The position numbers and the translations under genes are program-made. 55,656 bases of DNA, taken from positions 1 through 55,656 of the forward strand of contig CAMATI010000002.1 of NCBI GenBank assembly GCA_945861095.1. Reading direction: 5' to 3'. Each line of letters starts with the position of its first letter. Position 1 is the first letter of the stretch. The notes beneath the pieces were generated by a model. The model searched no databases. It was not told the origin of the DNA and saw nothing but the letters and a program-made list of their open reading frames with translations. Source of the stretch: Asaia bogorensis (lineage in GTDB: Bacteria > Pseudomonadota > Alphaproteobacteria > Acetobacterales > Acetobacteraceae). This document shows positions 17,474 through 25,977 of this stretch, one piece after another.

Positions 17474-17929
17474 ATGATCAGGCCAACCAACATCTACCTG
17501 TCCTACGCTCATGCCGATCACCGACGGGCCGATGCTATTATCGCGGCGTTGAAGGCGCTTTTGCCAGGGATCGGCCCGCATGGCGCAGAAGTATGGCACG
17601 GTGGAGAGATCAAGGGCGGCGCGATTTGGACCTTGGAGGTCGACGCCGCGATCCGCCGCAGCGATATCTTCGTGATCCTGCTGTCCAACGATTATCTGGC
17701 ATCCCCCTACACGGCGGAGGTCGAGCTGGCTTTCATCCTGTGCGAACAGCGCGATCGTGGCGGTCTCGTGATCCCCGTCATCACACGAGCAACCGATCTG
17801 GGCATGCTGGAACGGTTCCAGACGATCGACGCCCGCAACAGATCAGCGCAGTGGATCGCGACAAAATTGGCCGACGCCGTCATGACCTACTCGGCATCGG
17901 AAGCTGGATCTTTGGTTGCCCATGCCTGA
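17474..17929 (+). CDS. Stand-alone TIR-domain protein, second of a tandem pair
   Basis: 151 residues. A TIR domain runs from NIYLSYAHADHRRADAIIAAL through EVWHGGEIKGGAIWTLEVDAAI and SDIFVILLSNDYLASPY to VELAFILCEQRD. E84 matches the catalytic Glu position (SPYTAEVE). An AGGAGA ribosome binding site precedes ATG 17474, which lies 13 nt after the first TIR gene, so the two probably form one transcript. The two proteins are clearly different (different BB loops and ends), so this is not a recent duplication. No obvious effector gene such as ThsA lies beside them. Confidence 0.82.
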   Translation: MIRPTNIYLSYAHADHRRADAIIAALKALLPGIGPHGAEVWHGGEIKGGAIWTLEVDAAIRRSDIFVILLSNDYLASPYTAEVELAFILCEQRDRGGLVIPVITRATDLGMLERFQTIDARNRSAQWIATKLADAVMTYSASEAGSLVAHA

Positions 17930-18010
17930 TGGGCGCGTTGCGCATGCCTCGGACGCCATCGATGGTTCAGGCCGACTTCGGCGTAACCTCTCCGCGGTGA
18001 CGATCCTGCC

Positions 18011-18565
18011 ATGACCCCAGAAACCGTCCTGACCTTCTGGTTCGGTGACGACCCCACCGTCCGGCGCAAGGAGTGGTTCGAGAAGAACGCCGCCTTCGAC
18101 GCCCAATGCGCCAGCTTTACCGACGTTCTCCGCGACGCCAAGGCGGGGCTTTACGACCATTGGGCCGCGACACCGCTTGGTGCGTTGGCGCTGCTGGTCG
18201 TGCTCGATCAGCTTTCCCGCAACCTGCATCGGGGTTCGGGTGAGGCCTTTGCAGCGGACGGCAAGGCGCGCGAGGTGGCAAGGGTGATGATCGCACAGGG
18301 GTTCGACCGGCAACTGACGCAAGTGCAGCGCATGCTCGTCTATCTGCCCTTCGAGCACTCGGAAGTGCTGGCCGACCAGGACGAGTCGGTGCGCCTGTTT
18401 GAGACCCTGCGGGACACACTGGGCGCCGATACCGTGGACTATGCCCATCGCCACCGAGACGTGATCCGTCGTTTCGGGCGCTTTCCGCACCGCAATGCCG
18501 CGCTTGGACGCGCCAACACAGCGGAGGAAGACACCTATCTCGCCGAACCGGGTGCGGGTTTCTGA
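18011..18565 (+). CDS. DUF924 family protein
   Basis: 184 residues. It matches the DUF924 pattern: the start TPETVLTFWFGD, a central LALLVVLDQLSRNLHRGSGEAF (about residues 55-76), and HSEVLADQDESVRLFE in the second half. The family is alpha-helical (TPR-like fold) and cytoplasmic, and its function is not established. The gene starts 81 nt after the TIR pair and is followed by a palindromic intergenic repeat, so it probably ends that transcript. No link to the TIR proteins can be claimed beyond orientation. Confidence 0.88.
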   Translation: MTPETVLTFWFGDDPTVRRKEWFEKNAAFDAQCASFTDVLRDAKAGLYDHWAATPLGALALLVVLDQLSRNLHRGSGEAFAADGKAREVARVMIAQGFDRQLTQVQRMLVYLPFEHSEVLADQDESVRLFETLRDTLGADTVDYAHRHRDVIRRFGRFPHRNAALGRANTAEEDTYLAEPGAGF

Positions 18566-18607
18566 ACGCGCCTGCCGGACACCGCCCCGAGATATAGATC
18601 GGGTTCT

Positions 18608-18726
18608 CATACCAACCGGCCGAGACAATGACCCATGGGAGCCCCCTCACCGTCATTGCCGGACTCGATCCGGCACTGACCAGAGGGGACGGCGCATCGG
18701 TCATGGTTGCGGCCGCTTGGTATCAG
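18608..18726. repeat. Composite palindromic intergenic repeat, family A, copy 1
   Basis: Outer arms ATACCAACCGGCCGAGAC-AATGACCCATGGG (from 18608) and its inverted counterpart TCGGTCATGGTTGCGG-CCGCTTGGTAT (18698-18723) enclose a second inverted sequence (GTCATTGCCGGACTCGATCC with GGATCCGG-like pairing). The left 65 bases are closely related to the minus strand of 45744-45810, and the outer arms also recur at 45803-45838 and 45951-45984. It fills most of the 193-bp gap before the beta-propeller gene and could form a long RNA hairpin. Confidence 0.75.
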
Positions 18727-18758
18727 GGAGCAAATCCTCGACCGAAAGGGACACGAGC

Positions 18759-19655
18759 ATGCCAGACCAGATCGCCGACATCGTCCTGGGCCAAGACGCC
18801 TATCGCTACGGATTCCGGCGGGATTGGGCTCGCCTGCCGCGCTGGTGGAACTTTGGCGAGACCGGACTGAAGGGGCCACCCCGCACCAGCGTCAAAGGCG
18901 CGGTCGCCGCCAATGGGGATGTCTATGTGCTCAGCCGATCGGCGCATCCGGTGATGGTGTTCGATGGGGATGGGGGGTTTGTGACGTCTTGGGGAGAGGG
19001 TCAGTTCTCTCACTTCGTGCATGGGCTGAGTATCGACCGCGACGGCAAGATTTGGATCACCGACACCGGCTTGCACACCGTGACCTGCCACGAGCCGGAT
19101 GGAACCTTGTTGCTGACCCTCGGGACGGCCCATGTCGCGGAGCCGACTTTCTACGGCAAGCCGTTCAACATGCCGACCGGCGTGGCGTTCACTTCCGATG
19201 GCGGAGTGTTTGTCTCGGATGGGTATGGCAATCGCCGCGTGCACCATTTCTCCCGATCCGGTGCGTTGCTGAACACTTGGGGGGAACCGGGCAGCGGTCC
19301 CGGGCAGTTCGTGCTGGTGCACTTCATTTCGGCGGACGCACAGGATCGGCTGTATGTGTGCGACCGGGAGAACAATCGCATCCAGATTTTCGCCCCTGGC
19401 GGGGCTTTCCTGGCGGAATGGACCGGATTCTCCATGCCCAGCGACGTGGCGTTCGGGCGGGACCATATCTACGTCGCCGGCGCTGATGGCGTGTCGATCT
19501 GGACCATGGACCGGCGTAAGCTCGCCCATTTCGGCCCGGATGAGCCGCATGTGGGGGCATTCAACGTGCACGGCATCTGGCTGGATGCGCAGGAGAACAT
19601 CTATCTGGCGCAATTCGACCGGGTGGTCAGCAAACTCACCCGTGTCTCCCGGTGA
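18759..19655 (+). CDS. NHL-type beta-propeller protein
   Basis: 298 residues with no signal peptide. Repeats of about 45-50 residues carry the NHL pattern: GLSIDRDGKIWITDTGLHTV, GVAFTSDGGVFVSDGYGN, ISADAQDRLYVCDREN and IWLDAQENIYLAQFDRV. This predicts a six-bladed propeller. Similar proteins are annotated as peptidylglycine lyase-like or SMP-30-like, but no catalytic residues can be assigned with confidence. AAAGGGA lies upstream of ATG 18759. The stop overlaps the GTG start of the next gene (GTGA), so the two are probably translated together. Confidence 0.8.
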   Translation: MPDQIADIVLGQDAYRYGFRRDWARLPRWWNFGETGLKGPPRTSVKGAVAANGDVYVLSRSAHPVMVFDGDGGFVTSWGEGQFSHFVHGLSIDRDGKIWITDTGLHTVTCHEPDGTLLLTLGTAHVAEPTFYGKPFNMPTGVAFTSDGGVFVSDGYGNRRVHHFSRSGALLNTWGEPGSGPGQFVLVHFISADAQDRLYVCDRENNRIQIFAPGGAFLAEWTGFSMPSDVAFGRDHIYVAGADGVSIWTMDRRKLAHFGPDEPHVGAFNVHGIWLDAQENIYLAQFDRVVSKLTRVSR

Positions 19656-20134
19656 CACCGTTCGCCTGGCTGCTGGGTTTGCTGCTGCCGGCTTGCGGGG
19701 CCATAGGCGCGCAGGGACTGCCGGTGCCACCGATCATGGACATGACGACGATCGCGCGTCCGTCCAGCCCCAACACCGCACTCGCGGGGCCGGCGGATTT
19801 CAAGCCCGCGCCGGACGTGATCACGCCGGTCTATCCACTGTCCGCGGAACGACTTCATGCGTCGGTGCGCGCAATGGCGGAGTCGGAGCCGCTGGTCTTC
19901 CTCGCGGCTGCCTATGAAGAGCAACGGCAGGTGCACTATGTGGTCCGCAGCGCGCTGTTGAATTTCCCGGATCTGGTCACGGTGCAGGTACGGGCGACGG
20001 GGCCGGATTCCAGCACGCTCGTGCTGTATTCCCGCAGTGCTTACGGTTATTCCGATCTGGGCGCCAACCGGGAGCGACTCCAGGCATGGCTCGCCAGGCT
20101 CGATCTGCGGTTGGGCTCAAACGGCGGAAGATGA
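19652..20134 (+). CDS. DUF1499 domain protein, exported
   Basis: 160 residues from GTG 19652, coupled to the previous gene by a GTGA overlap. A hydrophobic N terminus (FAWLLGLLLPAC, a possible lipobox with C at about residue 15) suggests export. The rest has the DUF1499 features: YPLSAERLHASVRAMAES, RQVHYVVRSALLNFPDLVTVQV and LVLYSRSAYGYSDLGANRERLQAWL. DUF1499 proteins are small envelope-associated proteins of unknown function. The ABC transporter gene begins 7 nt after the stop. Confidence 0.8.
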   Translation: MTPFAWLLGLLLPACGAIGAQGLPVPPIMDMTTIARPSSPNTALAGPADFKPAPDVITPVYPLSAERLHASVRAMAESEPLVFLAAAYEEQRQVHYVVRSALLNFPDLVTVQVRATGPDSSTLVLYSRSAYGYSDLGANRERLQAWLARLDLRLGSNGGR

Positions 20135-20141
20135 AAATCGC

Positions 20142-21911
20142 ATGCGCGGTCTCGGCCCTTTTCTGAAAGACGCATGGTGGCTTGCGCGGCCCTATTTCAG
20201 GTCCGAGGAGAAATGGTCCGCCTGGGGCCTGCTGATCGCGATCCTGACGTTGCGAATGTCGCTGGTCGGCATGTCCGTGGTGCTGAGTTTCTGGAACCGC
20301 GAGTTCTTCAACAGCCTGGAGAACAAGGACTGGGACGCGTTCTTTGATTTGCTGTATCTCTATCGTTGGACCGACAGCGGTTTCATGCCGGGCTTCTGTG
20401 AGGTTGCGGCGGTCTACATCCTGGTCGCGGTTTATTTCACCTATCTGAAACAGTGGCTGCAAATCCGTTGGCGCGACTGGATGACGCGGCGCTTCCTGGC
20501 CGACTGGATGGCCGATCGCGCCTACTACCACATCTCACTCTCCCGCGATCGCACCCAGATCGGTACCGACAACCCGGACCAGCGGATCGCCGAGGACATC
20601 CGCGATTTTGTCGACAGCAACCTGACCCTGGGCATCAGTTTTCTGGCCAATGTCGTCACCTTGATCAGTTTCATCACGATCCTGTGGAGTTTGTCCGGGA
20701 CGGCGGAGGTCTTCGGGATCCCGATTCCAGGTTACATGGTGTGGCTGGTGCTGATCTATGCGTTGATCGGCACCTTCCTGACGCATCTGATCGGCCGCCC
20801 CTTGGCCACTCTGCGCTTCCGTCAGCAGCGCGTGGAGGCGGATTTCCGCTACGCGCTGGTCCGGGTGCGGGAGAATACCGAAGGAATCGCGCTCTACCGA
20901 GGGGAAGCCGAGGAGAGCGCCAATCTGCGTCACCGCTTTTCGTCGTTGATCGGGAACTGGTGGGGCATCATGCGGCGCACCAAGGCACTGAACGCATTTG
21001 TTGCTGCGTATGAGCAGGCGGCCGTCGTTTTCCCCTTCATCATCGCCGCGCCGCGCTACTTCAGCGGCCAAATCCCGCTTGGCGCGCTGACGCAGACCGC
21101 CGGCTCCTTTTCCCAGGTGCAGGATGCACTGTCCTGGTTCATTTCCAGCTACTCGGATCTGGCTTTGTGGCGGGCTATCGTCGAGCGTCTGGCGACCTTC
21201 CAGCGTGCCCTGGCCGCGGCGCACGCCACCGGGGGTTCTGCGTTGCACAGCGCGGTTGCGTCCGACAACACGGTGCGTATGCGGGGCGTGACCCTGGGTT
21301 TGCCGAACGGCGCGACCTTGGCGGAAAACATCGACCTGACCCTGATGCCCGGCCATTCCGTGGTGATCACTGGGGCATCCGGGTCTGGCAAATCGACCTT
21401 GTTCAGGGCACTTGCCGGTATCTGGCCGTTCGGGCACGGGCAGATCGAACTGCCGCCGGGCAGCTTCTTCCTGCCGCAGCGCCCCTATATCCCGCTGGGG
21501 TCCCTGCGCCATGTGGTGACCTATCCGAATCCGCCCGACCTCTATTCCCGCACCGAGATCGAGCAGGTCTTGCACGATGCGGGGCTGCCGAGCCTGATCG
21601 ATCAGCTCGATCGGGACGAGAACTGGGCCCAAAGCCTGTCTGGAGGGGAGCAGCAGCGCGTCGCGTTGGCGCGGGCCTTGCTGGCCAAGCCAGCGTGGAT
21701 CTTCCTGGATGAGGCGACCGCGAGCCTGGATCCGTCAGCCGAAGCCCATCTTTATCGCACATTGCGCGAGCGACTGCCGGACGCGACCTTGGTGTCGATC
21801 GCCCACCGGCCGTCGGTCGCGGCCTTGCATGACCGCGCTCTGGAGTTCCAGCGAGAAGACGGCAAGCCGGGACGGGTGATCCCAGGGCCCGCGCCGGCCG
21901 GCGGGGACTGA
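20142..21911 (+). CDS. SbmA/BacA-like ABC transporter, fused permease-ATPase
   Basis: 589 residues. The N-terminal membrane domain (about 25-330) has the SbmA/BacA-type sequence SVVLSFWNREFFNSLENKDW, a YLKQWLQIRWRDWMTRRF segment and DNPDQRIAEDIRDFVD. The C-terminal ATPase has Walker A GASGSGKST (about 411-419), signature LSGGEQQR (about 498) and Walker B WIFLDEATASLD (about 518). Relatives include SbmA/BacA peptide importers (which lack the ATPase) and the plant/animal D-type transporters; substrates are peptides or long acyl molecules. The start 7 nt after the DUF1499 gene indicates an operon. An upstream in-frame extension overlaps that gene and is rejected. Confidence 0.9.
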   Translation: MRGLGPFLKDAWWLARPYFRSEEKWSAWGLLIAILTLRMSLVGMSVVLSFWNREFFNSLENKDWDAFFDLLYLYRWTDSGFMPGFCEVAAVYILVAVYFTYLKQWLQIRWRDWMTRRFLADWMADRAYYHISLSRDRTQIGTDNPDQRIAEDIRDFVDSNLTLGISFLANVVTLISFITILWSLSGTAEVFGIPIPGYMVWLVLIYALIGTFLTHLIGRPLATLRFRQQRVEADFRYALVRVRENTEGIALYRGEAEESANLRHRFSSLIGNWWGIMRRTKALNAFVAAYEQAAVVFPFIIAAPRYFSGQIPLGALTQTAGSFSQVQDALSWFISSYSDLALWRAIVERLATFQRALAAAHATGGSALHSAVASDNTVRMRGVTLGLPNGATLAENIDLTLMPGHSVVITGASGSGKSTLFRALAGIWPFGHGQIELPPGSFFLPQRPYIPLGSLRHVVTYPNPPDLYSRTEIEQVLHDAGLPSLIDQLDRDENWAQSLSGGEQQRVALARALLAKPAWIFLDEATASLDPSAEAHLYRTLRERLPDATLVSIAHRPSVAALHDRALEFQREDGKPGRVIPGPAPAGGD

Positions 21912-22296
21912 GCAAAGACGTACTGGGTCAGGGGAATTCGTATGAAATCCAGCCCGGGGGCCGCGACCAGTGCGGAATCACTATGCCTGGAAGCGCCAAA
22001 CCGCTTGGCGCTTCGTTTGGTCGCATGATTCGTACACTGTGGCGTTTCACTCATCGTGATCATGCTCTAACCTGGCAATTGGTCCCGCGCCCGCGATCCG
22101 CCCGACCATCCAGGTGCCGGACCCGGATCGTGCGCGCACCGTGGCGGCCGAACCAGGGCTGGTGCTCTTGGGCTGCCAGGTCTGGCCGAGTAGCGTGCGG
22201 CTGCGCTGCGTCCGACAACATACCCGGCGCGATCCCGCTTGATCCGGGACGCATCCCCACGCACCATCGCTCTTACCCTGTTACCGGAGACCATGG
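21912..22296. other. Intergenic region upstream of formaldehyde dehydrogenase
   Basis: 385 bases without a supported gene. It contains a hairpin AAGCGCCAA/TTGGCGCTT at 21991-22013, which has no T-run and so may not be a terminator. A family B repeat (22003-22069) overlaps it. The remaining 230 bases hold the presumed promoter of the dehydrogenase, but no clear -35/-10 pair was recognised. A GGAG at 22286-22289 serves as the ribosome binding site of the next gene. Confidence 0.5.
22003..22069 (-). repeat. TAGAGC-headed palindromic repeat, family B, copy 1
   Basis: Read on the minus strand, TAGAGCATGATC begins the element and GAATCATGCGACCAAAC lies near its end; GCATGAT and ATCATGC are complementary arms about 30 bases apart. 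The same order and most bases recur at 55442-55509 on the plus strand, and a more diverged form at 32684-32757. This is a dispersed intergenic repeat. Confidence 0.75.
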
Positions 22297-23406
22297 ATGA
22301 AAGTTCGCGCCGCCGTCGCCCGCAAGGCCGGAGATAAACTCAGCCTGGAGACCGTCGATCTGGACGGCCCGCGGGAAGGTGAAGTGCTGGTGGAAATCAA
22401 AGCCACCGGTATCTGCCACACCGACGAATACACGCTGTCGGGCGCCGACCCGGAAGGGCTGTTCCCGGCCATCCTGGGGCATGAGGGCGCGGGCGTCGTC
22501 GTCGATGTCGGCAAGAACGTGAGCAGCCTGAAGAAGGGCGACCACGTCATCCCGCTTTACACGCCGGAATGCCGGCAATGCGAATACTGCCTCAGTCGCA
22601 AGACCAATCTCTGCGTGGCGATCCGCGCGACACAGGGCAAGGGACTGATGCCGGATGGCACCAGCCGCTTCTCCTGCGACGGGGAGCCGGTGTTCCACTA
22701 CATGGGCACCTCCACCTTCGCCAACTACACGGTGCTGCCGGAGATCGCACTCGCGAAAATTCGCCCCGACGCTCCGTTCGACAAGGTTTGCTATATCGGC
22801 TGCGGCGTGACCACCGGTCTGGGCGCGGTGATGAACACGGCGAAAGTGGAAGCCGGCGCCCGCTGCGTGGTGTTCGGCCTTGGCGGCATCGGGCTGAACG
22901 TGATCCAGGGCCTGCGCATGGTGGGCGCCGAACAGATCGTCGGCGTGGACCTGAACCCGGGCCGCAAGATCATGGCGGAACGCTTCGGGATGACCGATTT
23001 CGTCAACCCCGCGGAGGTCGAGGGCGACCTGGTGCCCTATCTGGTCGATCTGACCAAGGGCGGCGCCGATTACACGTTCGAGTGCATCGGCAACACCAAA
23101 GTCATGCGCCAGGCGCTGGAATGCGCGCATCGTGGCTGGGGCAAGTCGGTCATCATCGGCGTGGCGGGTGCCGGTCAGGAAATCTCCACCAGGCCGTTCC
23201 AGTTGGTGACGGGCCGCACCTGGATGGGCACCGCGTTCGGCGGCGCGCGCGGCCGGACGGATGTGCCGCGCATTGTCGACTGGTACATGGACGGCAAGAT
23301 CAACATCGACGACCTGATCACGCATGTCCTGCCGTTCGAAAAGATCAACGACGGGTTCGAACTGATGCGGAAAGGCGAGTCCATCCGGTCTGTCGTGGTT
23401 TACTGA
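22297..23406 (+). CDS. frmA: S-(hydroxymethyl)glutathione dehydrogenase / class III alcohol dehydrogenase
   Basis: 369 residues, the normal length. Catalytic zinc ligands C40 (TGICHTDE) and H62 (LGHEGAG) and structural zinc ligands C92, C95, C98 and C106 (ECRQCEYCLSRKTNLC) are present, along with the Rossmann motif GLGGIG near 195. The enzyme oxidises S-hydroxymethylglutathione in formaldehyde detoxification and can also reduce S-nitrosoglutathione. GGAG precedes ATG 22297. The esterase (FrmB/FghA) that often follows is not here. The DHA2 exporter gene converges with only 7 bases between the stops. Confidence 0.95.
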   Translation: MKVRAAVARKAGDKLSLETVDLDGPREGEVLVEIKATGICHTDEYTLSGADPEGLFPAILGHEGAGVVVDVGKNVSSLKKGDHVIPLYTPECRQCEYCLSRKTNLCVAIRATQGKGLMPDGTSRFSCDGEPVFHYMGTSTFANYTVLPEIALAKIRPDAPFDKVCYIGCGVTTGLGAVMNTAKVEAGARCVVFGLGGIGLNVIQGLRMVGAEQIVGVDLNPGRKIMAERFGMTDFVNPAEVEGDLVPYLVDLTKGGADYTFECIGNTKVMRQALECAHRGWGKSVIIGVAGAGQEISTRPFQLVTGRTWMGTAFGGARGRTDVPRIVDWYMDGKINIDDLITHVLPFEKINDGFELMRKGESIRSVVVY

Positions 23407-23413
23407 ACCGCCG

Positions 23414-24937
23414 TTATCGTTCCGCCGCCGCCTTCCGCATCAGGCATGCCAGCGGAATGGTGGCGGTCGCGACGCACGCCATCAGATAGAAGGAGTTGAT
23501 GTAGCCGATCATCCCCGCCTGCCGCTGCACCTCATTGGACAGCCGCGCCAAACCCACAGCCGACTCAACGTTCCACAAATCCGGCCAGCTCGGCAGCGTC
23601 AGCAACTTATTATACGGCGAAATATACTCCGACAAACTCGCGTAGCTGACCTTCGTTGAGTGAACCAAGGTCAACACGGTGATCGAGATGAACAGACTCG
23701 ATCCAAAATTGCGCATCAGGGTGAACACACCACTGCCTTCGGTGAGCTGATGCTTGGGCAAGGTTGCGAACGCCATGACGGTCATCGGCGTGAACGAGAT
23801 GCTTTGCCCGAAGCCTTGCAGCATATGCGTCCAGAAAATGTCGAAATCCGTCAGGTTGATGTCGAATTGAGACATGACATAGGCGGAAAACGCCTGGATG
23901 GCCAAACCCAAGGCGATCGACAAGCGCGGCGCGATTCGGGTCATCCGCACGATCACCAGGAAGGCTGCCCAGTTGCCCAACCCGCGCGCCGCAAGCAGAA
24001 CGCCGATGGCGCTGTCCGGGTAGCCGCGCAGGTCATGCAGCAGGCTGGGGAACAGGACCAGGGTCGTGAAACTCAGCATCCCCATCACGAAAGCGATCGT
24101 GATACCCACGGCAAAGTTGCGATCCAGCAGCAGGCTCGGGTCCAGGAAGGGGCGCCGAGCGGTCAGGCAGTGCACGATGAAACAGTAGAGCGCGACGATG
24201 CCCAGCACGGTCAGCAGGATGATGACGTTGGAATCATACCAGTCCAGCCGCTGCCCTCGGTCGAAGATCAACTGAGCGCATAGAATGGCGACCGACAGGG
24301 TCAGGAAGCCGGTCCAGTCGAAATAGGTGGGTTTGCTCTCGTTGTGGTCCGACAGGGCGAACCAGATACAGACCAGCGCGCAGATTCCGGGCGGCACGAT
24401 CATGAAGAACGCCGCACGCCAATCGTCGTTCGCCTCTGTCATCAAGGTGGCGAGCACCGGCCCCAGCACCGGTCCGAACACCGCCCCCACGCCCCACATG
24501 ACCAAAGCCGTCGCGTGCAGGTGGCGTGGAAACGTCGCTAGCAGGATCGCCTGCCCCATCGGCATGATCGGCGCGCCGAAAAGCCCCTGCCCGACACGAT
24601 AGACTACCAAGGCTTCCAGGCTGGTGGCGACCCCGCACAGGAACGACGACACGGTAAAGCCGCCTATTGACCACAGCATGACATTGCGCCAGCCCAGCCT
24701 GGAAGCGAGCCAGCCGGTCATGGGGGTGGCCACGGCGGTGGCGACGAGATTGAGTGTGATGACCCAGGAGATCTCGTCCTGGGTGGCCGACAAGGTGCCC
24801 CGCACCTGTGGCAGGACCACGTTGGCGATGGTGATGGTCATGCCGAACAGCATGTTCGACAGTTGAACCATCAGCAGGATCAACCAGAGCCGGCCGCTGA
24901 TACTGAACAGCCCGCCCTCGGCCGTGGTGGCACTCAT
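23414..24937 (-). CDS. DHA2 (EmrB/QacA) family drug:H+ antiporter
   Basis: 507 residues with about 14 membrane segments. Motifs include the GWLASRLGWRNVMLWSIGGF loop 2-3 (motif A-like) and the segment GVGAVFGPVLGPVLATLM (motif C, antiporter signature). It is an inner-membrane exporter of the EmrB type. No EmrA-like adaptor gene or TetR-type repressor lies beside it, so its partner and regulation are unknown. ATG 24937 lies 73 bases from the end of the IS remnant, which may have replaced the original upstream region. Confidence 0.9.
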   Translation of the reverse strand: MSATTAEGGLFSISGRLWLILLMVQLSNMLFGMTITIANVVLPQVRGTLSATQDEISWVITLNLVATAVATPMTGWLASRLGWRNVMLWSIGGFTVSSFLCGVATSLEALVVYRVGQGLFGAPIMPMGQAILLATFPRHLHATALVMWGVGAVFGPVLGPVLATLMTEANDDWRAAFFMIVPPGICALVCIWFALSDHNESKPTYFDWTGFLTLSVAILCAQLIFDRGQRLDWYDSNVIILLTVLGIVALYCFIVHCLTARRPFLDPSLLLDRNFAVGITIAFVMGMLSFTTLVLFPSLLHDLRGYPDSAIGVLLAARGLGNWAAFLVIVRMTRIAPRLSIALGLAIQAFSAYVMSQFDINLTDFDIFWTHMLQGFGQSISFTPMTVMAFATLPKHQLTEGSGVFTLMRNFGSSLFISITVLTLVHSTKVSYASLSEYISPYNKLLTLPSWPDLWNVESAVGLARLSNEVQRQAGMIGYINSFYLMACVATATIPLACLMRKAAAER

Positions 24938-25010
24938 ACGTTGTCGCTCCCCGCCCCCGCGCCGGGCGCGAGTTCGTCACCGGGAGAGTAGACCATGTGG
25001 CGGTTGCGGG

Positions 25011-25977
25011 GTAAGAGGGGCAAAATCGTGGGCAGCCGCGCATTATTTTCTTGCCGCGATTCGGCGCGACCGAGTCTATGCGTCATGTGCCATCGCCACC
25101 GCCCGGTTCCGCGCTAAGCCGTCCAGAGCTTGAAGCCCTGCTGGTGGAATTGTTCGCCGAGGTCGCCGCACTGAAGCAGACGGTCGCCGAACAGCACGAA
25201 GAGATCGCGCGCCTGAAAGGCCTGAAGGGCCGCCCGAACATCAAACCGAGCGGCATGGACAAGGGGCACCGCGCCGGCGAAACCGATCCCAGAGGCGAAG
25301 CGGCGCGGTCGAGGCAAGATCAAGCCTAGGGTCAAGGTCGAGGAAAAAGTGATCGGGATCGAAGTCCCGCCAGGGTCGGTCTTCAAGGGCCATGAAGCTT
25401 TCCCGGTGCAGGATCTCGTGATCTCGGCAACCGTCACCTGCGCGAGCGCTGGGTGACGCCCGACGGGCGGACCATCCTGGCTCCATTGTCCCAAGGGCTC
25501 GCGGGCCATTTCGGCCAGGAACTGCGCCGCTTCGTGTTGATGCAATACCACCAGGGTCAATCAACGATGCCCCGACTGCTGGCTTTGTTGCGATCGGTGG
25601 GGATCGCGATCTCCAAGCGGCAGTTGGTTCGCCTGTCGAACCAAAACCACGCTGACTTCATTGCCGAGGCCCAGGCTGTTCTGCGCGCGGGGCTGCAAAC
25701 GTCGCCCTGGGTCAGCGTTGATGATACCGGCGCGCGCCATGCCGGGAAGAACGGGTTTTGTACGTAGATCGGCAATGAGTGGTTTACCTGGTTCCGCACG
25801 CGGTCCTCGAAGAACCGGCTGAACTGCCTCGATCTGCTCCGCACCGGTCATACCGATTACGCACTGAATGACGCAGCCTACGCCTATATGCGCGAACATG
25901 GCCTGTCGGGAGCTTCGATCGTCTCGAATCGAGGCAAGAAAATGATGAGCGGCCGCCCACGGTTTTGCCCCTCTTAC
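25011..25977 (+). mobile_element. Decayed, internally deleted insertion sequence (IS66-like)
   Basis: 967 bases bounded by imperfect 53-bp inverted repeats, 25011-25063 and 25925-25977, both beginning GTAAGAGGGGCAAAA. The interior encodes only the N-terminal and middle parts of a DDE transposase, broken by two frameshifts and a nonsense codon, and then runs straight into the right end. The 8 bases on each side (GTTGCGGG and CCATTCCT) are not a duplication. The terminus matches the IS end in cheZ at 125-148. The IS66-like label rests on transposase style and the GTAAG terminus, not on a search. Confidence 0.75.
25078..25920 (+). pseudogene. Transposase remnant with two frameshifts and a nonsense codon
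   Basis: From ATG 25078 the frame encodes a Leu-rich coiled coil ([19 protein letters not shown]) and then [14 protein letters not shown]. An extra G in the run at 25262-25265 shifts the frame; the correct frame then reads [21 protein letters not shown] up to about 25430, where a second shift is needed to reach RERWVTPDGRTILAPL. Codon 25765-25767 is TAG where CAG is expected (FCT-stop-IGNEWFTWF). A catalytic Asp is probably in WVSVDDTGARH. Translation then ends in HGLSG next to the right terminus, so the last third with the remaining catalytic residues is deleted. The element cannot move on its own. Confidence 0.8.
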
